Source: Nitrospira sp.
Lineage (GTDB): Bacteria > Nitrospirota > Nitrospiria > Nitrospirales > Nitrospiraceae
NCBI GenBank assembly: GCA_018242725.1
Contig: JAFEBI010000001.1
Coordinates: 129,008 to 193,007, forward strand
Direction: 5' to 3'
Length of the DNA stretch: 64,000 bases
Program-made: the position numbers and the translations under genes
The notes under the pieces: model-generated
Told to the model about the DNA's origin: nothing
Database searches by the model: none
Seen by the model: only the letters and a program-made list of their open reading frames with translations
Shown here: positions 17,350-26,458 of the stretch, in pieces
How the letters are laid out: each line of letters begins with the position of its first letter
How positions within the stretch are numbered: position 1 is the stretch's first letter

Positions 17350-18926
17350 TTGGCGTATTCCACGTACCGGCTTTCCCGAATCACCGTCACCTTGATCTGG
17401 CCGGGATAGGTCAATTCCTGTTCGATCTTTTTGGCCAGCTCTCGCGACAATTGAAACGACTCCGAATCCGTAATATCTTCCTGTCGGACGATGACCCGAA
17501 TTTCACGCCCCGCTTGGATGGCGTACGCCTTCTGGACCCCTTTGTGCCCGGTTGCAAGCGATTCCAACTTCTCCAACCGCTTCACATACGACTCAAGTGC
17601 CTCGCGCCTTGCTCCCGGTCGTGCGGCCGATAAGGCCTCAGCCGCCGCTACTAATACGCTCTCCGGACAAATCGGCTCCACTTGCTCATGGTGAGCCGCA
17701 ATGGCATTGACGATCTTTGCCGATTCGCCGTACTTCTTGGCAATCTCTGCCCCTAACATGGCATGCGGCCCCTCCTCTTCATGACTGACGGCTTTGCCGA
17801 TATCATGCAGGAGAGCTCCACGCCGAGCCAATTTGACATCAAGCCCCAACTCCGACGCCATGATGCCGCAGATGTAAGATGCTTCGCGGGCATGATAGAG
17901 ATTGTTCTGGCCGTAACTCGTTCGATATTTCAGGCGGCCTAAAACTTTGATCAACTCCGGGTTAAAATCGGAGAGGCCCAGTTCAAAGATGATCTTTTCG
18001 GCCTCTTCGTACATCAACTTATCGATGTCGACCTTGACCTTTTCGACGATCTCCTCGATACGCGTGGGATGGATGCGGCCATCGTGCATCAGACGTTCCA
18101 GGGATACTTTGGCGATCTCCCGTCGCAAGGGATCAAACCCGGAAATAATCACGGCTTCAGGCGTTTCGTCGATAATGAGATCAATGCCGGTTGCGGCTTC
18201 CAAGGCGCGGATATTGCGCCCTTCACGACCGATGATCCGCCCCTTCATCGCATCATTCGGAATCGGGACGACTGAAATCGTCGACTCCGAGACATAATCG
18301 CGAACCACGCGTTGAATCGATGAGGTAATGATTTCCCGCGCCTCTCGTTCGGCATTCTCGCGAGCCTCTTCAATGGTTCGCTTGGCGATCCCGACGGCAT
18401 CCAGCTTCGCCTGCGACTCCATCTCGACGATCAATTGCTTCTTGGCTTCTTCGGCCGTCATGCCTGCGACACGCTCCAAGGCCTCACGGTGCTCACGCTC
18501 GGCCTTGGCGCAGGCAGCCTCTTTCCCCGCCAACCCTTCCTCGCGTTTTGCAAAATCCTGTTCGCGCTTCCGGGCTTCGCTCTCGCGTTTTTCTACGGCC
18601 GTCACCTTTCCATCCAACACCCCTTCCCGCTGGATAAGCCGTTTTTCCATCCCTGACAGTTCACCGAGTTTCGCCTTTTGTTCTTGCTCGAACTCAGACT
18701 TTGCTTTAAACGCAAGATCCTTGGCCTCAAACCTGGCTTCCTTGAGCACATTGTCGGCTTCTCGTTGTGCATTCTGCACAACCTGCTTCGCGAGTTCTTC
18801 TGCTTCAGCCTGTTTGGCACCCGTCACACGACGTCGCAACAGCTCAAATACTCCCGCCCCAACCACGGCTCCGACGATCAGAGACAACACGATGGACACA
18901 ATCGTTGCAGTAGAAATGGGAGTCAC
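17346..18926 (-). CDS. rny: Ribonuclease Y
   Basis: 526 residues. One N-terminal transmembrane helix (residues about 7-27) anchors the protein. A long charged coiled coil runs from 30 to 200. A KH domain (PNDAMKGRIIGREGRNIRAL) follows, then an HD domain with RRGALLHDIGKAVSHE supplying the metal-binding His-Asp. RNase Y initiates mRNA decay at the inner membrane face. Length and architecture match the family. A non-coding stretch of about 530 bp lies upstream, between it and zapA. Confidence 0.96.
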   Translation of the reverse strand: MTPISTATIVSIVLSLIVGAVVGAGVFELLRRRVTGAKQAEAEELAKQVVQNAQREADNVLKEARFEAKDLAFKAKSEFEQEQKAKLGELSGMEKRLIQREGVLDGKVTAVEKRESEARKREQDFAKREEGLAGKEAACAKAEREHREALERVAGMTAEEAKKQLIVEMESQAKLDAVGIAKRTIEEARENAEREAREIITSSIQRVVRDYVSESTISVVPIPNDAMKGRIIGREGRNIRALEAATGIDLIIDETPEAVIISGFDPLRREIAKVSLERLMHDGRIHPTRIEEIVEKVKVDIDKLMYEEAEKIIFELGLSDFNPELIKVLGRLKYRTSYGQNNLYHAREASYICGIMASELGLDVKLARRGALLHDIGKAVSHEEEGPHAMLGAEIAKKYGESAKIVNAIAAHHEQVEPICPESVLVAAAEALSAARPGARREALESYVKRLEKLESLATGHKGVQKAYAIQAGREIRVIVRQEDITDSESFQLSRELAKKIEQELTYPGQIKVTVIRESRYVEYAK

Positions 18927-19039
18927 CCCCTTCTTAAATTTGGCCTAGTCGGATCCACTTGGACCGAGCCAGGCACACAAGACGCATTACAGACAACGGG
19001 TACGATTTGGACAAGTGCGGCGATGATGAAGGAAGGGCC

Positions 19040-19371
19040 TTAAGAGACTGGAAATCGCTTCACGTGAAAGCACAGGCGTTCATCAGGGTAAACTTCCTAA
19101 CCTGCCGGGTTCCACTGTTTGCCACACGCCGCCTCAGTCATCGAGACATACGGCGGTGCACAACGCAGCTACTGCCTCGGGGACCATCACTCTGTCCGAC
19201 CGGCATGCGCCGCGATCGTGGTACGCCTTGAGTCTCCGCCCATCCCAAGGCAAACTGACATGGTTGACCACCCACGATCCGCAAATTGGGCACCCATTGG
19301 ACGAACACTTCGTATCCCTTCAGAACAACACTGCCTGTGGCTTTCTTGACACGTATTTCCAAGTCATTCAA
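19040..19371 (-). ncRNA. Putative structured RNA between zapA and rny
   Basis: The 535-bp gap has no gene but contains a 332-nt segment whose ends pair over about 30 bp. Going inward on the minus strand, TTGA, GACT, GGAAAT, ACGTG, AAAG and CACAGGC (19371 down to 19333) pair with GCCTGTG, CTTT, CACGT, ATTTCC, AGTC and TTAA (19077 down to 19040), with small bulges. Inside are local stems such as GATCGTGG/CCACGATC (19272-19279 with 19214-19221) and GCCTTG/CAAGGC (19246-19251 with 19225-19230). The position just downstream of zapA is where 6S RNA (ssrS) sits in proteobacteria, but it is longer than typical 6S and multibranched. A decayed inverted-repeat element is the alternative. Confidence 0.45.
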
Positions 19372-19461
19372 CGATTCAATACTGTACCCTTACTTCATCC
19401 ACCGACACTCACTTATCTATACGATAACAAAGGGACTCTTTGAAAGCAAGGCGAATCACCG

Positions 19462-19758
19462 CTATCGAAAGAGCGACGACGGCATCTGTTCCTCGATCGA
19501 TTCCATTAAGGTCACCATCCGGCGTTCGACATCGGCCTCTCCTTGGACCCGTTTCTTTTCGGACTCAAAAAGCTGATGAGCAAGATTAATCGCGGTGAGC
19601 ACGGCCAATTTCGAGGGCGTAGTAGTTTTCATTCCCTCGGCCAGATGCTTCATATGGTCGTCGACGAAATGAGCCAGCCGCCTGACATAGACATCATCGC
19701 TGTCTCCGGTGATGGTATACCGTTGACCATAAATTTCCACATCGATGGTCTTAGTCAA
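19462..19758 (-). CDS. zapA: Cell division protein ZapA
   Basis: 98 residues from a TTG start at 19758, chosen because AAAGGAGG precedes it closely; the frame extends upstream but without a start signal. The ZapA core is visible: VEIYGQRYTI, a globular head with DDVYVRRLAHFVDDHM, then a helix with KLAVLTAINLAHQLFE. ZapA binds FtsZ and promotes ring bundling. The start overlaps the upstream coiled-coil gene by 8 bp, so the two are translationally coupled. The first 16 codons of the longer frame are not part of the family. Confidence 0.9.
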   Translation of the reverse strand: MTKTIDVEIYGQRYTITGDSDDVYVRRLAHFVDDHMKHLAEGMKTTTPSKLAVLTAINLAHQLFESEKKRVQGEADVERRMVTLMESIEEQMPSSLFR

Positions 19759-20005
19759 TGCCCACCTCCTTTGGATCCTCGATACACTCGAGCAGCTCAA
19801 TCTCACTCATGACTTTTTCGATCCGCGCCTTGATATCAGTTCGCTCTACTTCCCACTTACGATTCATATCATCCTGCTGGGCCAACTGCTGGCGAGCCGT
19901 CTTGAGTTCCTCCTCCAAGAGTCCGTTCTTTCGTTTGAGCTCTTGAACGAGCTTGACCAGGTCACGAATTCGCGTTTCGAGCGCATCCATTCGATCCAGC
20001 GACAT
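19751..20005 (-). CDS. ZapB-like coiled-coil cell-division protein
   Basis: About 84 residues from the ATG at 20005, chosen for the GAGGGG site upstream; in-frame ATGs at 20011 and 20032 are alternatives. Almost the whole protein is predicted coiled coil (LETRIRDLVKLVQELKRKN and onward), as in ZapB and other Z-ring accessory proteins. It is directly coupled to zapA. The C-terminus is short and acidic. The name rests on coiled-coil character plus neighbour; sequence identity to ZapB is inherently weak. Confidence 0.7.
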   Translation of the reverse strand: MSLDRMDALETRIRDLVKLVQELKRKNGLLEEELKTARQQLAQQDDMNRKWEVERTDIKARIEKVMSEIELLECIEDPKEVGID

Positions 20006-20072
20006 AATCATCCCCTCTTTGTTAGAGGCCACACCAGATTGTGGCGCACTATAAAAATTTCACAAGACCCTG

Positions 20073-22355
20073 TCAAGAAACGGTTTTAGGGGCGCCAAAT
20101 AAGCGCAGATACTCCTTGTAACTACGGAGCACCCGTTTGACGTACTGCCGGGTCTCTTGGTACTGAATCAGCTCTACGAATTCATCCTCGTTTCGACCTC
20201 GATACGTGGCCGCCCAAGTCCCCACGACGACCGGGCCGGCGTTGTATGCTGCGATCGCTTGAACGACATTGCCGGAAAACTGTGCCAGGAGCTGCTCCAC
20301 ATACCGCACACCGATCCGAATGTTGATTTCTTGGTCGAAGAGATCCTCTCGAGACACATTCGGCAAGTGATGTTGTTGCGCCACGGCAGTAGCCGTGGTC
20401 GGCATCACTTGCATCAACCCAATGGCGCCGACTCGGGAAACCGCCTTCCAATCATACTGGCTTTCCTCTCGGATGATCGCAGCAACCAGAAAGGGGTCAA
20501 CCCCGTTGGTTACCGACATTTTAATCGTTGGGATCAATCCGGTTGGATAGGCCACATTCCACAGGCCGTCGGCGATGGTTCCCCCGGTCCGCTCCAATTT
20601 CTCTCGGAATCGTGATCGCACGAGGCGTAACGCATGATGGTACGCGCCGACTTCATTCAGCATGATGGATAATGCCGCCAACACCTCAGGCTCTCGGCTA
20701 TGCCGATCCGTCAAGGCACTCAACTCCCTCGCGGCATCTTGCTCTCGGCCTAGCAGCCTCAGTTCAACCGCTCGCCGGAAGGCTGGCTGTTGTTCGATCT
20801 GTGCCCGATTCGTCACCTGGCTCTCTTGTACCGGTGCGTGAGCGGCTTCAGAAATGGGTTGGACGGCTGCTACAGGTGAAACGGCCGGCTCCTGTTCCGG
20901 TCGTGGGAGCAGCAGCATGTTCCCCTGCTCACGTGCCATCTGACAATAGTAGGTGTACGGGAACCGTTGACAGAGTTGCGCAAACAGATCTTTCGCCTTG
21001 GTATCCCCAAGCTGCCCGTGGGCGCGCGCGATCCAGTAAATCGCTTGCGGTTCAATGTCGCTGTCTTTTTGATCGACGATCTGTTGCCACACATGAATCG
21101 CTTCCCGTTGACGCTCCGTTCGATAGAGCAACCACCCTTCCCGCCACTGCGCCTCGGTCCGTTGAGAAGCAGGCTCACCCATCTTAGCAACATGCCGATA
21201 TCGTTCAGCTGCTTCGTCGAAGCGAGCTTGATCCTCCAGCCAGATTCCAGCGAACAAATTGACCTGTCCCTTCTGCTCCGACGTCAAGGTCCGCTTGGAC
21301 AGCGCGCGACACAAGTCCAACAGCTTCTCCCCCGCCCCCTGGCGGAGATAGACCCTCGCCAGCCAAACCGTCGCCTCATCTCCCCGAGGTCCTTGGTCCT
21401 CAGTCAGCGCGGAGAATGTGTCGCGCGCCTGGTCGTAGGTCTTGAGCCGAACCTGCGCAATCCCCAATTTGAGTTTGGCATCCGAGCGTTGCGGAGAGGA
21501 CGGATCGAGAGTCATAAACTTTTTGAGCTCATCGATCGCTTCCGAATGAAGGGACTGTGCCAGAAATGCCTGGGCGCGCTCATAGTGCAGGTCGGGAGAC
21601 GCGCTCCATGATGTGCCTCCGCTGTTGCCCGCCAACAGCGCCTCCGCCTCCTTCGCTTCCTTCGTTTGCGGAAACTTCACCCAGAGCTGCTTCAATGTGT
21701 CTCGAGCTTCGGTCAACTGGTTTTCACGGAGATAACACGAGGCCAATCGCAGCCATGCCTGCGCGACCTGAGGGTCTTTATCATTTCCACTCACCGCCTT
21801 CAGAGACCAAGCGATGGTCTCAGGGCAACTGGCGGCCCGGTACCAGGCTTCCCCGGCACGGAGCGCGGCCAAGTTGAGCAGGTTGGAATCAGGGACCGCT
21901 TGCGGCACTCCTTCGAACATCGCCGCAGCCTCCTTGACCTCCCCCAGGCGTAAGTGAGCCTCGCCGATCCAGAATCGAATGTAATCGTCGAGGACCGGAA
22001 CGTCTTGTTGGGCAGCTCGAAGATACGGCATTGCAGCGGCAGGATTGCGATCAGCCAGAATCACGCCGGACAGCAAGCCGGCGCGCTTGGCCCAGATCGA
22101 GGCTGGAAACCCCTCCATCACCTGACGGAGACGCTCGAGTTTCAGCGCAACGACTTGATCCTTCGTCAGCGCATTGCCTAATCGTTCCTTCGGCCAGACG
22201 GCTGCCAAAAAACACTCTTCGGGAGACGCACAGGTTTCCTTATTCGGTTGGTCCAGCGCAGCGACCTGCGCGGCATGCGCGTCATACGAGGGCGCAAACA
22301 CACCGAGCAGCGTCACATAGATACCGACGATAGCCCACACATTATGGCTTCTCAT
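20073..22355 (-). CDS. slt: Soluble lytic murein transglycosylase (Slt70 type) with TPR-like superhelix
   Basis: 760 residues with an N-terminal signal peptide (residues about 1-28, AHAAQ). Residues 60 to about 600 are helical repeats forming the Slt superhelix. The C-terminal catalytic domain begins near 620: catalytic Glu631 in REESQYDW, then SRVGAIGLMQVMPTTA, AIAAYNAGP and YQETRQYVKRVL. The enzyme cleaves peptidoglycan to 1,6-anhydro-MurNAc products in the periplasm. It lies upstream of the zap genes in the same orientation (67 bp away). Confidence 0.92.
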   Translation of the reverse strand: MRSHNVWAIVGIYVTLLGVFAPSYDAHAAQVAALDQPNKETCASPEECFLAAVWPKERLGNALTKDQVVALKLERLRQVMEGFPASIWAKRAGLLSGVILADRNPAAAMPYLRAAQQDVPVLDDYIRFWIGEAHLRLGEVKEAAAMFEGVPQAVPDSNLLNLAALRAGEAWYRAASCPETIAWSLKAVSGNDKDPQVAQAWLRLASCYLRENQLTEARDTLKQLWVKFPQTKEAKEAEALLAGNSGGTSWSASPDLHYERAQAFLAQSLHSEAIDELKKFMTLDPSSPQRSDAKLKLGIAQVRLKTYDQARDTFSALTEDQGPRGDEATVWLARVYLRQGAGEKLLDLCRALSKRTLTSEQKGQVNLFAGIWLEDQARFDEAAERYRHVAKMGEPASQRTEAQWREGWLLYRTERQREAIHVWQQIVDQKDSDIEPQAIYWIARAHGQLGDTKAKDLFAQLCQRFPYTYYCQMAREQGNMLLLPRPEQEPAVSPVAAVQPISEAAHAPVQESQVTNRAQIEQQPAFRRAVELRLLGREQDAARELSALTDRHSREPEVLAALSIMLNEVGAYHHALRLVRSRFREKLERTGGTIADGLWNVAYPTGLIPTIKMSVTNGVDPFLVAAIIREESQYDWKAVSRVGAIGLMQVMPTTATAVAQQHHLPNVSREDLFDQEINIRIGVRYVEQLLAQFSGNVVQAIAAYNAGPVVVGTWAATYRGRNEDEFVELIQYQETRQYVKRVLRSYKEYLRLFGAPKTVS

Positions 22356-22496
22356 AGTGCCCCATCAAAACCCACCCGGTCTCATTATATACAGAGCGAC
22401 TCTCAATGGAAAAAGAATTGAAAGTCGGTGAGCGACCCGAATCATATGCGAGGTGATACGCGCTATGGTAGGCTGCTCACCCAACGTGGGGAACAT

Positions 22497-23597
22497 ATGG
22501 TCAACCCATCAGGCTCGCACCTGAATGCAACGGTTCATCTTTTAGCGCTCACCGAACTTCAGATGGCCCGGTTTGTCCGCACGCAACACTGGCCTGCGTA
22601 TCGAACCGAACAAATTCTGCGCTGGTTATACCAACGACGTCTTCGAACGATCATGGACATGACCGATCTGCCGATGCAGGATCGAGTCGCGCTCTCGCAA
22701 TCGGCCTCCATCGGTCGTTCGACACAGGCGACCGTTCTCCGGTCCCAAGATGGCACACGTAAAGTACTCTTGACGCTCGAAGACGGGATGACGGTCGAAT
22801 CCGTACTGATCCCGGACGACACCAGGCTGACACTTTGTGTGTCGACACAGGTAGGATGCATGTTGGACTGTGGGTTTTGCTTGACCGGACAGATGGGGCT
22901 GAAACGTAACCTCAAGCTCCATGAGGTCATCGATCAGGTCCTGACCTCCCAAGACCTCCTGACGTCTGATGAACACATCACGAATCTCGTCTTCATGGGA
23001 ATGGGAGAACCCCTCGCCAATGTGGAGACCCTCAAGGCCGCCGTAGTTGGTTTAACGAACAAACCATGGGGCCTAGGGTGGTCGCGAAGACGCATTACGG
23101 TCTCAACGGCCGGTCTGGCATCCCGCCTCTCAGACGTCGCGGCAATGGGCGTGAATCTCGCTATTTCTCTGAATGCCACCACAGAAGAACAACGTCGCGA
23201 CTTGATGCCTGCCGCCAGTGACATCGCGTCCCTGAAATCGCTCTTGGCTGCTTGTCGACGGTACCCACTTGCACCTCACCGACGGTTGACGTTCGAGTAC
23301 GTCCTGCTGGCCGGAGTCAACGATCTTCCCGTCGATGCTCGGCGCCTGGCGCAGTTGCTAAAATCCTTGCGCTGCAAAGTCAATCTGATCCCGTTTAATG
23401 AGTTCCCTGGAAGTCGTTTTCATCGTCCGTCCGACAAGGACGTGCTTCGTTTTCAATCCAATCTCCGGAAGGCGGGACTCGATGCGTATGTCCGTAAGAG
23501 TCGCGGGCGCGACGTATACGGCGCTTGCGGACAACTAGGTGATGTCTCCGGCAGCCAACCTCCTGTTACCTTGACAGCTATTGAAACTCGTTGTTAG
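22497..23597 (+). CDS. rlmN: Dual-specificity RNA methyltransferase RlmN
   Basis: About 366 residues from the ATG at 22497 (GGGGA upstream); a GTG at 22428 gives a longer frame with an unconserved extension. It is a radical-SAM enzyme with the CxxxCxxC cluster motif GCMLDCGFC (Cys121, 125, 128), then GMGEPLANVETL, ISLNATTEEQR, PFNEFPGSRFHRP and the C-terminal catalytic Cys in YGACGQL. RlmN makes 2-methyladenosine at A2503 of 23S rRNA and A37 of some tRNAs. It is followed after one base by a peptidase gene. Confidence 0.95.
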   Translation: MVNPSGSHLNATVHLLALTELQMARFVRTQHWPAYRTEQILRWLYQRRLRTIMDMTDLPMQDRVALSQSASIGRSTQATVLRSQDGTRKVLLTLEDGMTVESVLIPDDTRLTLCVSTQVGCMLDCGFCLTGQMGLKRNLKLHEVIDQVLTSQDLLTSDEHITNLVFMGMGEPLANVETLKAAVVGLTNKPWGLGWSRRRITVSTAGLASRLSDVAAMGVNLAISLNATTEEQRRDLMPAASDIASLKSLLAACRRYPLAPHRRLTFEYVLLAGVNDLPVDARRLAQLLKSLRCKVNLIPFNEFPGSRFHRPSDKDVLRFQSNLRKAGLDAYVRKSRGRDVYGACGQLGDVSGSQPPVTLTAIETRC

Positions 23598-23598
23598 C

Positions 23599-24999
23599 AT
23601 GCCATATCCAACGTCCATCATGATCAGGCCGATTATCACACGCACTTGGTTTGCCTGCCTGGTAGGGATTTTCCTGATCCTGGGCACTCGCTCCCCTTCC
23701 ATGGGAGCCGACCCTAACGAATACATCCTCACAAACGGCATGAAGGTGCTGCTGATCGAGGTGCCGAAAGCCCCAGTGGCCACGGTTCAAGTCTGGTACA
23801 AGGTAGGCTCCCGCAATGAAGTCATGGGTCACGCGGGACTCTCACATATGCTCGAGCACATGATGTTCAAAGGGACGGCCCGGTATCCCAAAGGCTCATT
23901 TTCCCGCATCATTCGAAAAAACGGTGGGATCGACAACGCCTTTACGGGCCAGGACTTTACCGCCTATTTTGAAAATGTGGCGGCTGACCGTGTCGGACTC
24001 GCCTTGGAACTAGAGGCCGACCGGATGCAGGGGTTGCTACTCGATCACAGCGAGTTTCAGACCGAGCGCGACGTCGTGAAAGAGGAACGCCGTTTGCGGT
24101 CCGAGGACGATCCCCAAGGCGCCTTAGTCGAGGCGTTGTTTGCCCAAGTCTTCATGAGCCATCCTTATCATTGGCCGGTGATCGGTTGGTTCGCAGACCT
24201 CGACGCGATGGCGATCGAAGATTTACAGCGCCACTACGACACCTTTTATTCGCCCAACAACGCCACGTTGATCGTGGTGGGCGACATCAAGGCCGACGTA
24301 CTGCTCCCCACAATCAAACATTTGTTTGAGCCGATTCCACGAGGCCCATCACCGAAGCACATTCTGCCGCCCGAACCGGAGCAGCGCGGCGAACGTCGGT
24401 TTCTCCTCAAACGGGAAGCACAGGTCCCGTTTGTGATGATGGGATTTCGCATCCCCAATTACTCGAGCGAGGACAGCTATGCCCTGGACCTCCTTGAGTC
24501 GATCCTTTCGCATGGGAAGAGTTCCCGCCTGTACCAGAGCCTGGTCTATGACCAGAAAATGGCGCTCGCAGTCGGTGCGGACTACAGCTTGCTGCAAACC
24601 GATCCCGGCCTCTTCTATTTTTATGCGCTGGTCAATCCCGGAACGAAGGTCGAGGCTGTAGAAGAAGCGCTCCAACGAGAGGTCTTGCGTCTTCAGAATG
24701 AGCTCCCATCGGAGCTGGAACTCCAACGAGCCAAGAACCAGGTCGAAGCATCGCGCGTATTTGAGCAAGACTCGAATTTTCGCCATGCCATGCTCATGGG
24801 ACAAGCGGAAACCGTCGGCGCAGGGTGGCGACGAGTCAATCAGTTCGTTGAGCGTATTCGTACGGTCACTGCCCATGACATTCAACGTGTCGCGAAGCAG
24901 TATTTGACCCCTGACAGCCGGACTACTGGGATTCTCATCCCCTTGCCACCAAAGCCACCCGAATCACCTTCCTCAGCGACCCATGATGGAAAGCCCTAG
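23599..24999 (+). CDS. M16-family zinc metallopeptidase, catalytic subunit
   Basis: About 466 residues from the ATG at 23599. A signal peptide or signal anchor (FACLVGIFLILGTRSPSMGA) points to the periplasm. The inverted zinc motif HxxEH is intact: HMLEHMMFKGT, with His83, Glu86 and His87, and the distal Glu in ELEADRM. A second M16C domain follows. It is paired with an M16 protein lacking the zinc motif, 6 bp downstream, an arrangement like mitochondrial processing peptidase and bacterial two-subunit M16B enzymes. It is probably in one transcript with rlmN. Confidence 0.92.
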   Translation: MPYPTSIMIRPIITRTWFACLVGIFLILGTRSPSMGADPNEYILTNGMKVLLIEVPKAPVATVQVWYKVGSRNEVMGHAGLSHMLEHMMFKGTARYPKGSFSRIIRKNGGIDNAFTGQDFTAYFENVAADRVGLALELEADRMQGLLLDHSEFQTERDVVKEERRLRSEDDPQGALVEALFAQVFMSHPYHWPVIGWFADLDAMAIEDLQRHYDTFYSPNNATLIVVGDIKADVLLPTIKHLFEPIPRGPSPKHILPPEPEQRGERRFLLKREAQVPFVMMGFRIPNYSSEDSYALDLLESILSHGKSSRLYQSLVYDQKMALAVGADYSLLQTDPGLFYFYALVNPGTKVEAVEEALQREVLRLQNELPSELELQRAKNQVEASRVFEQDSNFRHAMLMGQAETVGAGWRRVNQFVERIRTVTAHDIQRVAKQYLTPDSRTTGILIPLPPKPPESPSSATHDGKP

Positions 25000-25005
25000 G
25001 ACGCC

Positions 25006-26403
25006 ATGAATCACACTGCATGCCCTGCGGAGCACTCCGATTCCAGCCCCCGATTCGTTCGAAGGCAAGTACGTCTGCAGCCGATGTGCTGGGCTCTCGG
25101 TGCCGCTTTGGCGATGAGCGTCCCCCTGGGAGCGACCGCCGCCGACATCGCACCTGTCAAGTTCACCGCGCCGAATGGGATGACGGTCGTCGTGTTGGAA
25201 CAACATTTCCTTCCCATTGTGGAACTCCATGCCCTCATCAAAGCTGGCTCGTCGCAGGATCCTCCGGAGAAGGCAGGTGTTGCGAATCTCGTTGCCAGCC
25301 TGCTTGATGAGGGCACGACGTCACGATCGTCCAAGCAACTCGCCGAACAGATCGACTTTGTCGGAGGATCACTGGGCGCGCAAGCCGGTGAAGATTTTAC
25401 AACCGCGTCGGCCCGTATCCTAAGAAAGGATATTGAGCTGGGGTTTACGCTTCTCGCCGATATCCTTCAGCACCCGGCATTTCCCAAACAGGAATTTGAG
25501 CGGATTCGATCACAGATCCACGGTGAAATCGCGAGCGACAACGATGACCCCGGCCATGTGGCGATGAAAGCCTTTAATCAGCTGGTCTATCAGACTCACC
25601 CCTATCGCTGGCCGGTGCAGGGGACTGAGGAGACGCTCAACAAGATCACCTTGTCCGATATCCAAAGCTTCTACGCGAAAGAATACCTCCCTAACCAAGT
25701 CATCCTGACCATTGTCGGTGACGTGACGGTCGAACAAGCGACGTCGCTCGTGCAGATACATTTCGGGTCTTGGAAGAAAGGCCTTACGCCACCTCGGCCG
25801 GTCAGGAAACCACCCAGCGTCGAGAAGAAGGCCGTCCAATTCGTTGAAAAAGACTTAACTCAGTCGACCATTGTGCTGGGTCACTCCGGAATCACCCGAA
25901 CGAACCCTGACTTTTATGCGGTCACCGTCATGAATCATGTTCTAGGGGCCGGCGGATTTTCCTCGCGACTGATGGATTCCATTCGTGACAAGCAGGGTCT
26001 GGCCTATGGGATTACGAGCCACTATGACGCGAGAGCTATGCCGGGATCGTTCTGGATCAGCCTCCAGACTCGCACTGAGACCACCAACCAGGCCATCACC
26101 AGCGTCTTAGCTGAAATGAAGGCGATCCGTGAGACACCAGTGACCGACCAGGAGCTAGCCGAAGCCAAGTCGTTTTTGATGGGGAGTTTCCCATTACGAC
26201 TGGACTCCACGGCGAAATTGGCTCAAGTCTTGGGTCAGGTGGAGTTTTTTGGCCTCGGATTCGACTACTTCAGCCAATACCCCAAGTGGATCGACCGCGT
26301 CACGAAGGATGATGTCCACCGCGTAGCCAAACAATACCTCAATCCTCAGCTCTACGCCCTCGTGGTGGTGGGGAATATTACCAAAGCGAAAGTCCGTCAC
26401 TAG
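25006..26403 (+). CDS. M16-family protein, non-catalytic partner
   Basis: 465 residues with a signal peptide ending near ATAAD (about residue 46). The M16 fold is clear: FTAPNGMTVVVLEQHFLPIV, the HPYRWPVQGT motif and an Arg/Tyr-type C-terminal domain with GGFSSRLMDSIRDKQGLAYG. The position of the zinc motif reads VANLVASLLDEGT, so the HxxEH ligands are missing. It likely forms the substrate-binding half of a heterodimer with the upstream peptidase. It is six bases from it and is probably co-translated. Confidence 0.9.
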   Translation: MNHTACPAEHSDSSPRFVRRQVRLQPMCWALGAALAMSVPLGATAADIAPVKFTAPNGMTVVVLEQHFLPIVELHALIKAGSSQDPPEKAGVANLVASLLDEGTTSRSSKQLAEQIDFVGGSLGAQAGEDFTTASARILRKDIELGFTLLADILQHPAFPKQEFERIRSQIHGEIASDNDDPGHVAMKAFNQLVYQTHPYRWPVQGTEETLNKITLSDIQSFYAKEYLPNQVILTIVGDVTVEQATSLVQIHFGSWKKGLTPPRPVRKPPSVEKKAVQFVEKDLTQSTIVLGHSGITRTNPDFYAVTVMNHVLGAGGFSSRLMDSIRDKQGLAYGITSHYDARAMPGSFWISLQTRTETTNQAITSVLAEMKAIRETPVTDQELAEAKSFLMGSFPLRLDSTAKLAQVLGQVEFFGLGFDYFSQYPKWIDRVTKDDVHRVAKQYLNPQLYALVVVGNITKAKVRH

Positions 26404-26458
26404 GCAGGCGTGCGAACATCATCGGGATCTATTGCGCGACATTAGAAGTGAAGTACCT

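Noticed and set aside
18328-18948. 206-codon plus-strand frame over the rny coiled coil
   Set aside because: Ser/Ala-rich translation arising from the antisense of Glu/Lys/Ala repeats.
19040-19371. tmRNA or RNase P RNA
   Set aside because: No tRNA-like ends or T-loop, no GAAAGTC or ACAGAA RNase P core boxes on either strand.
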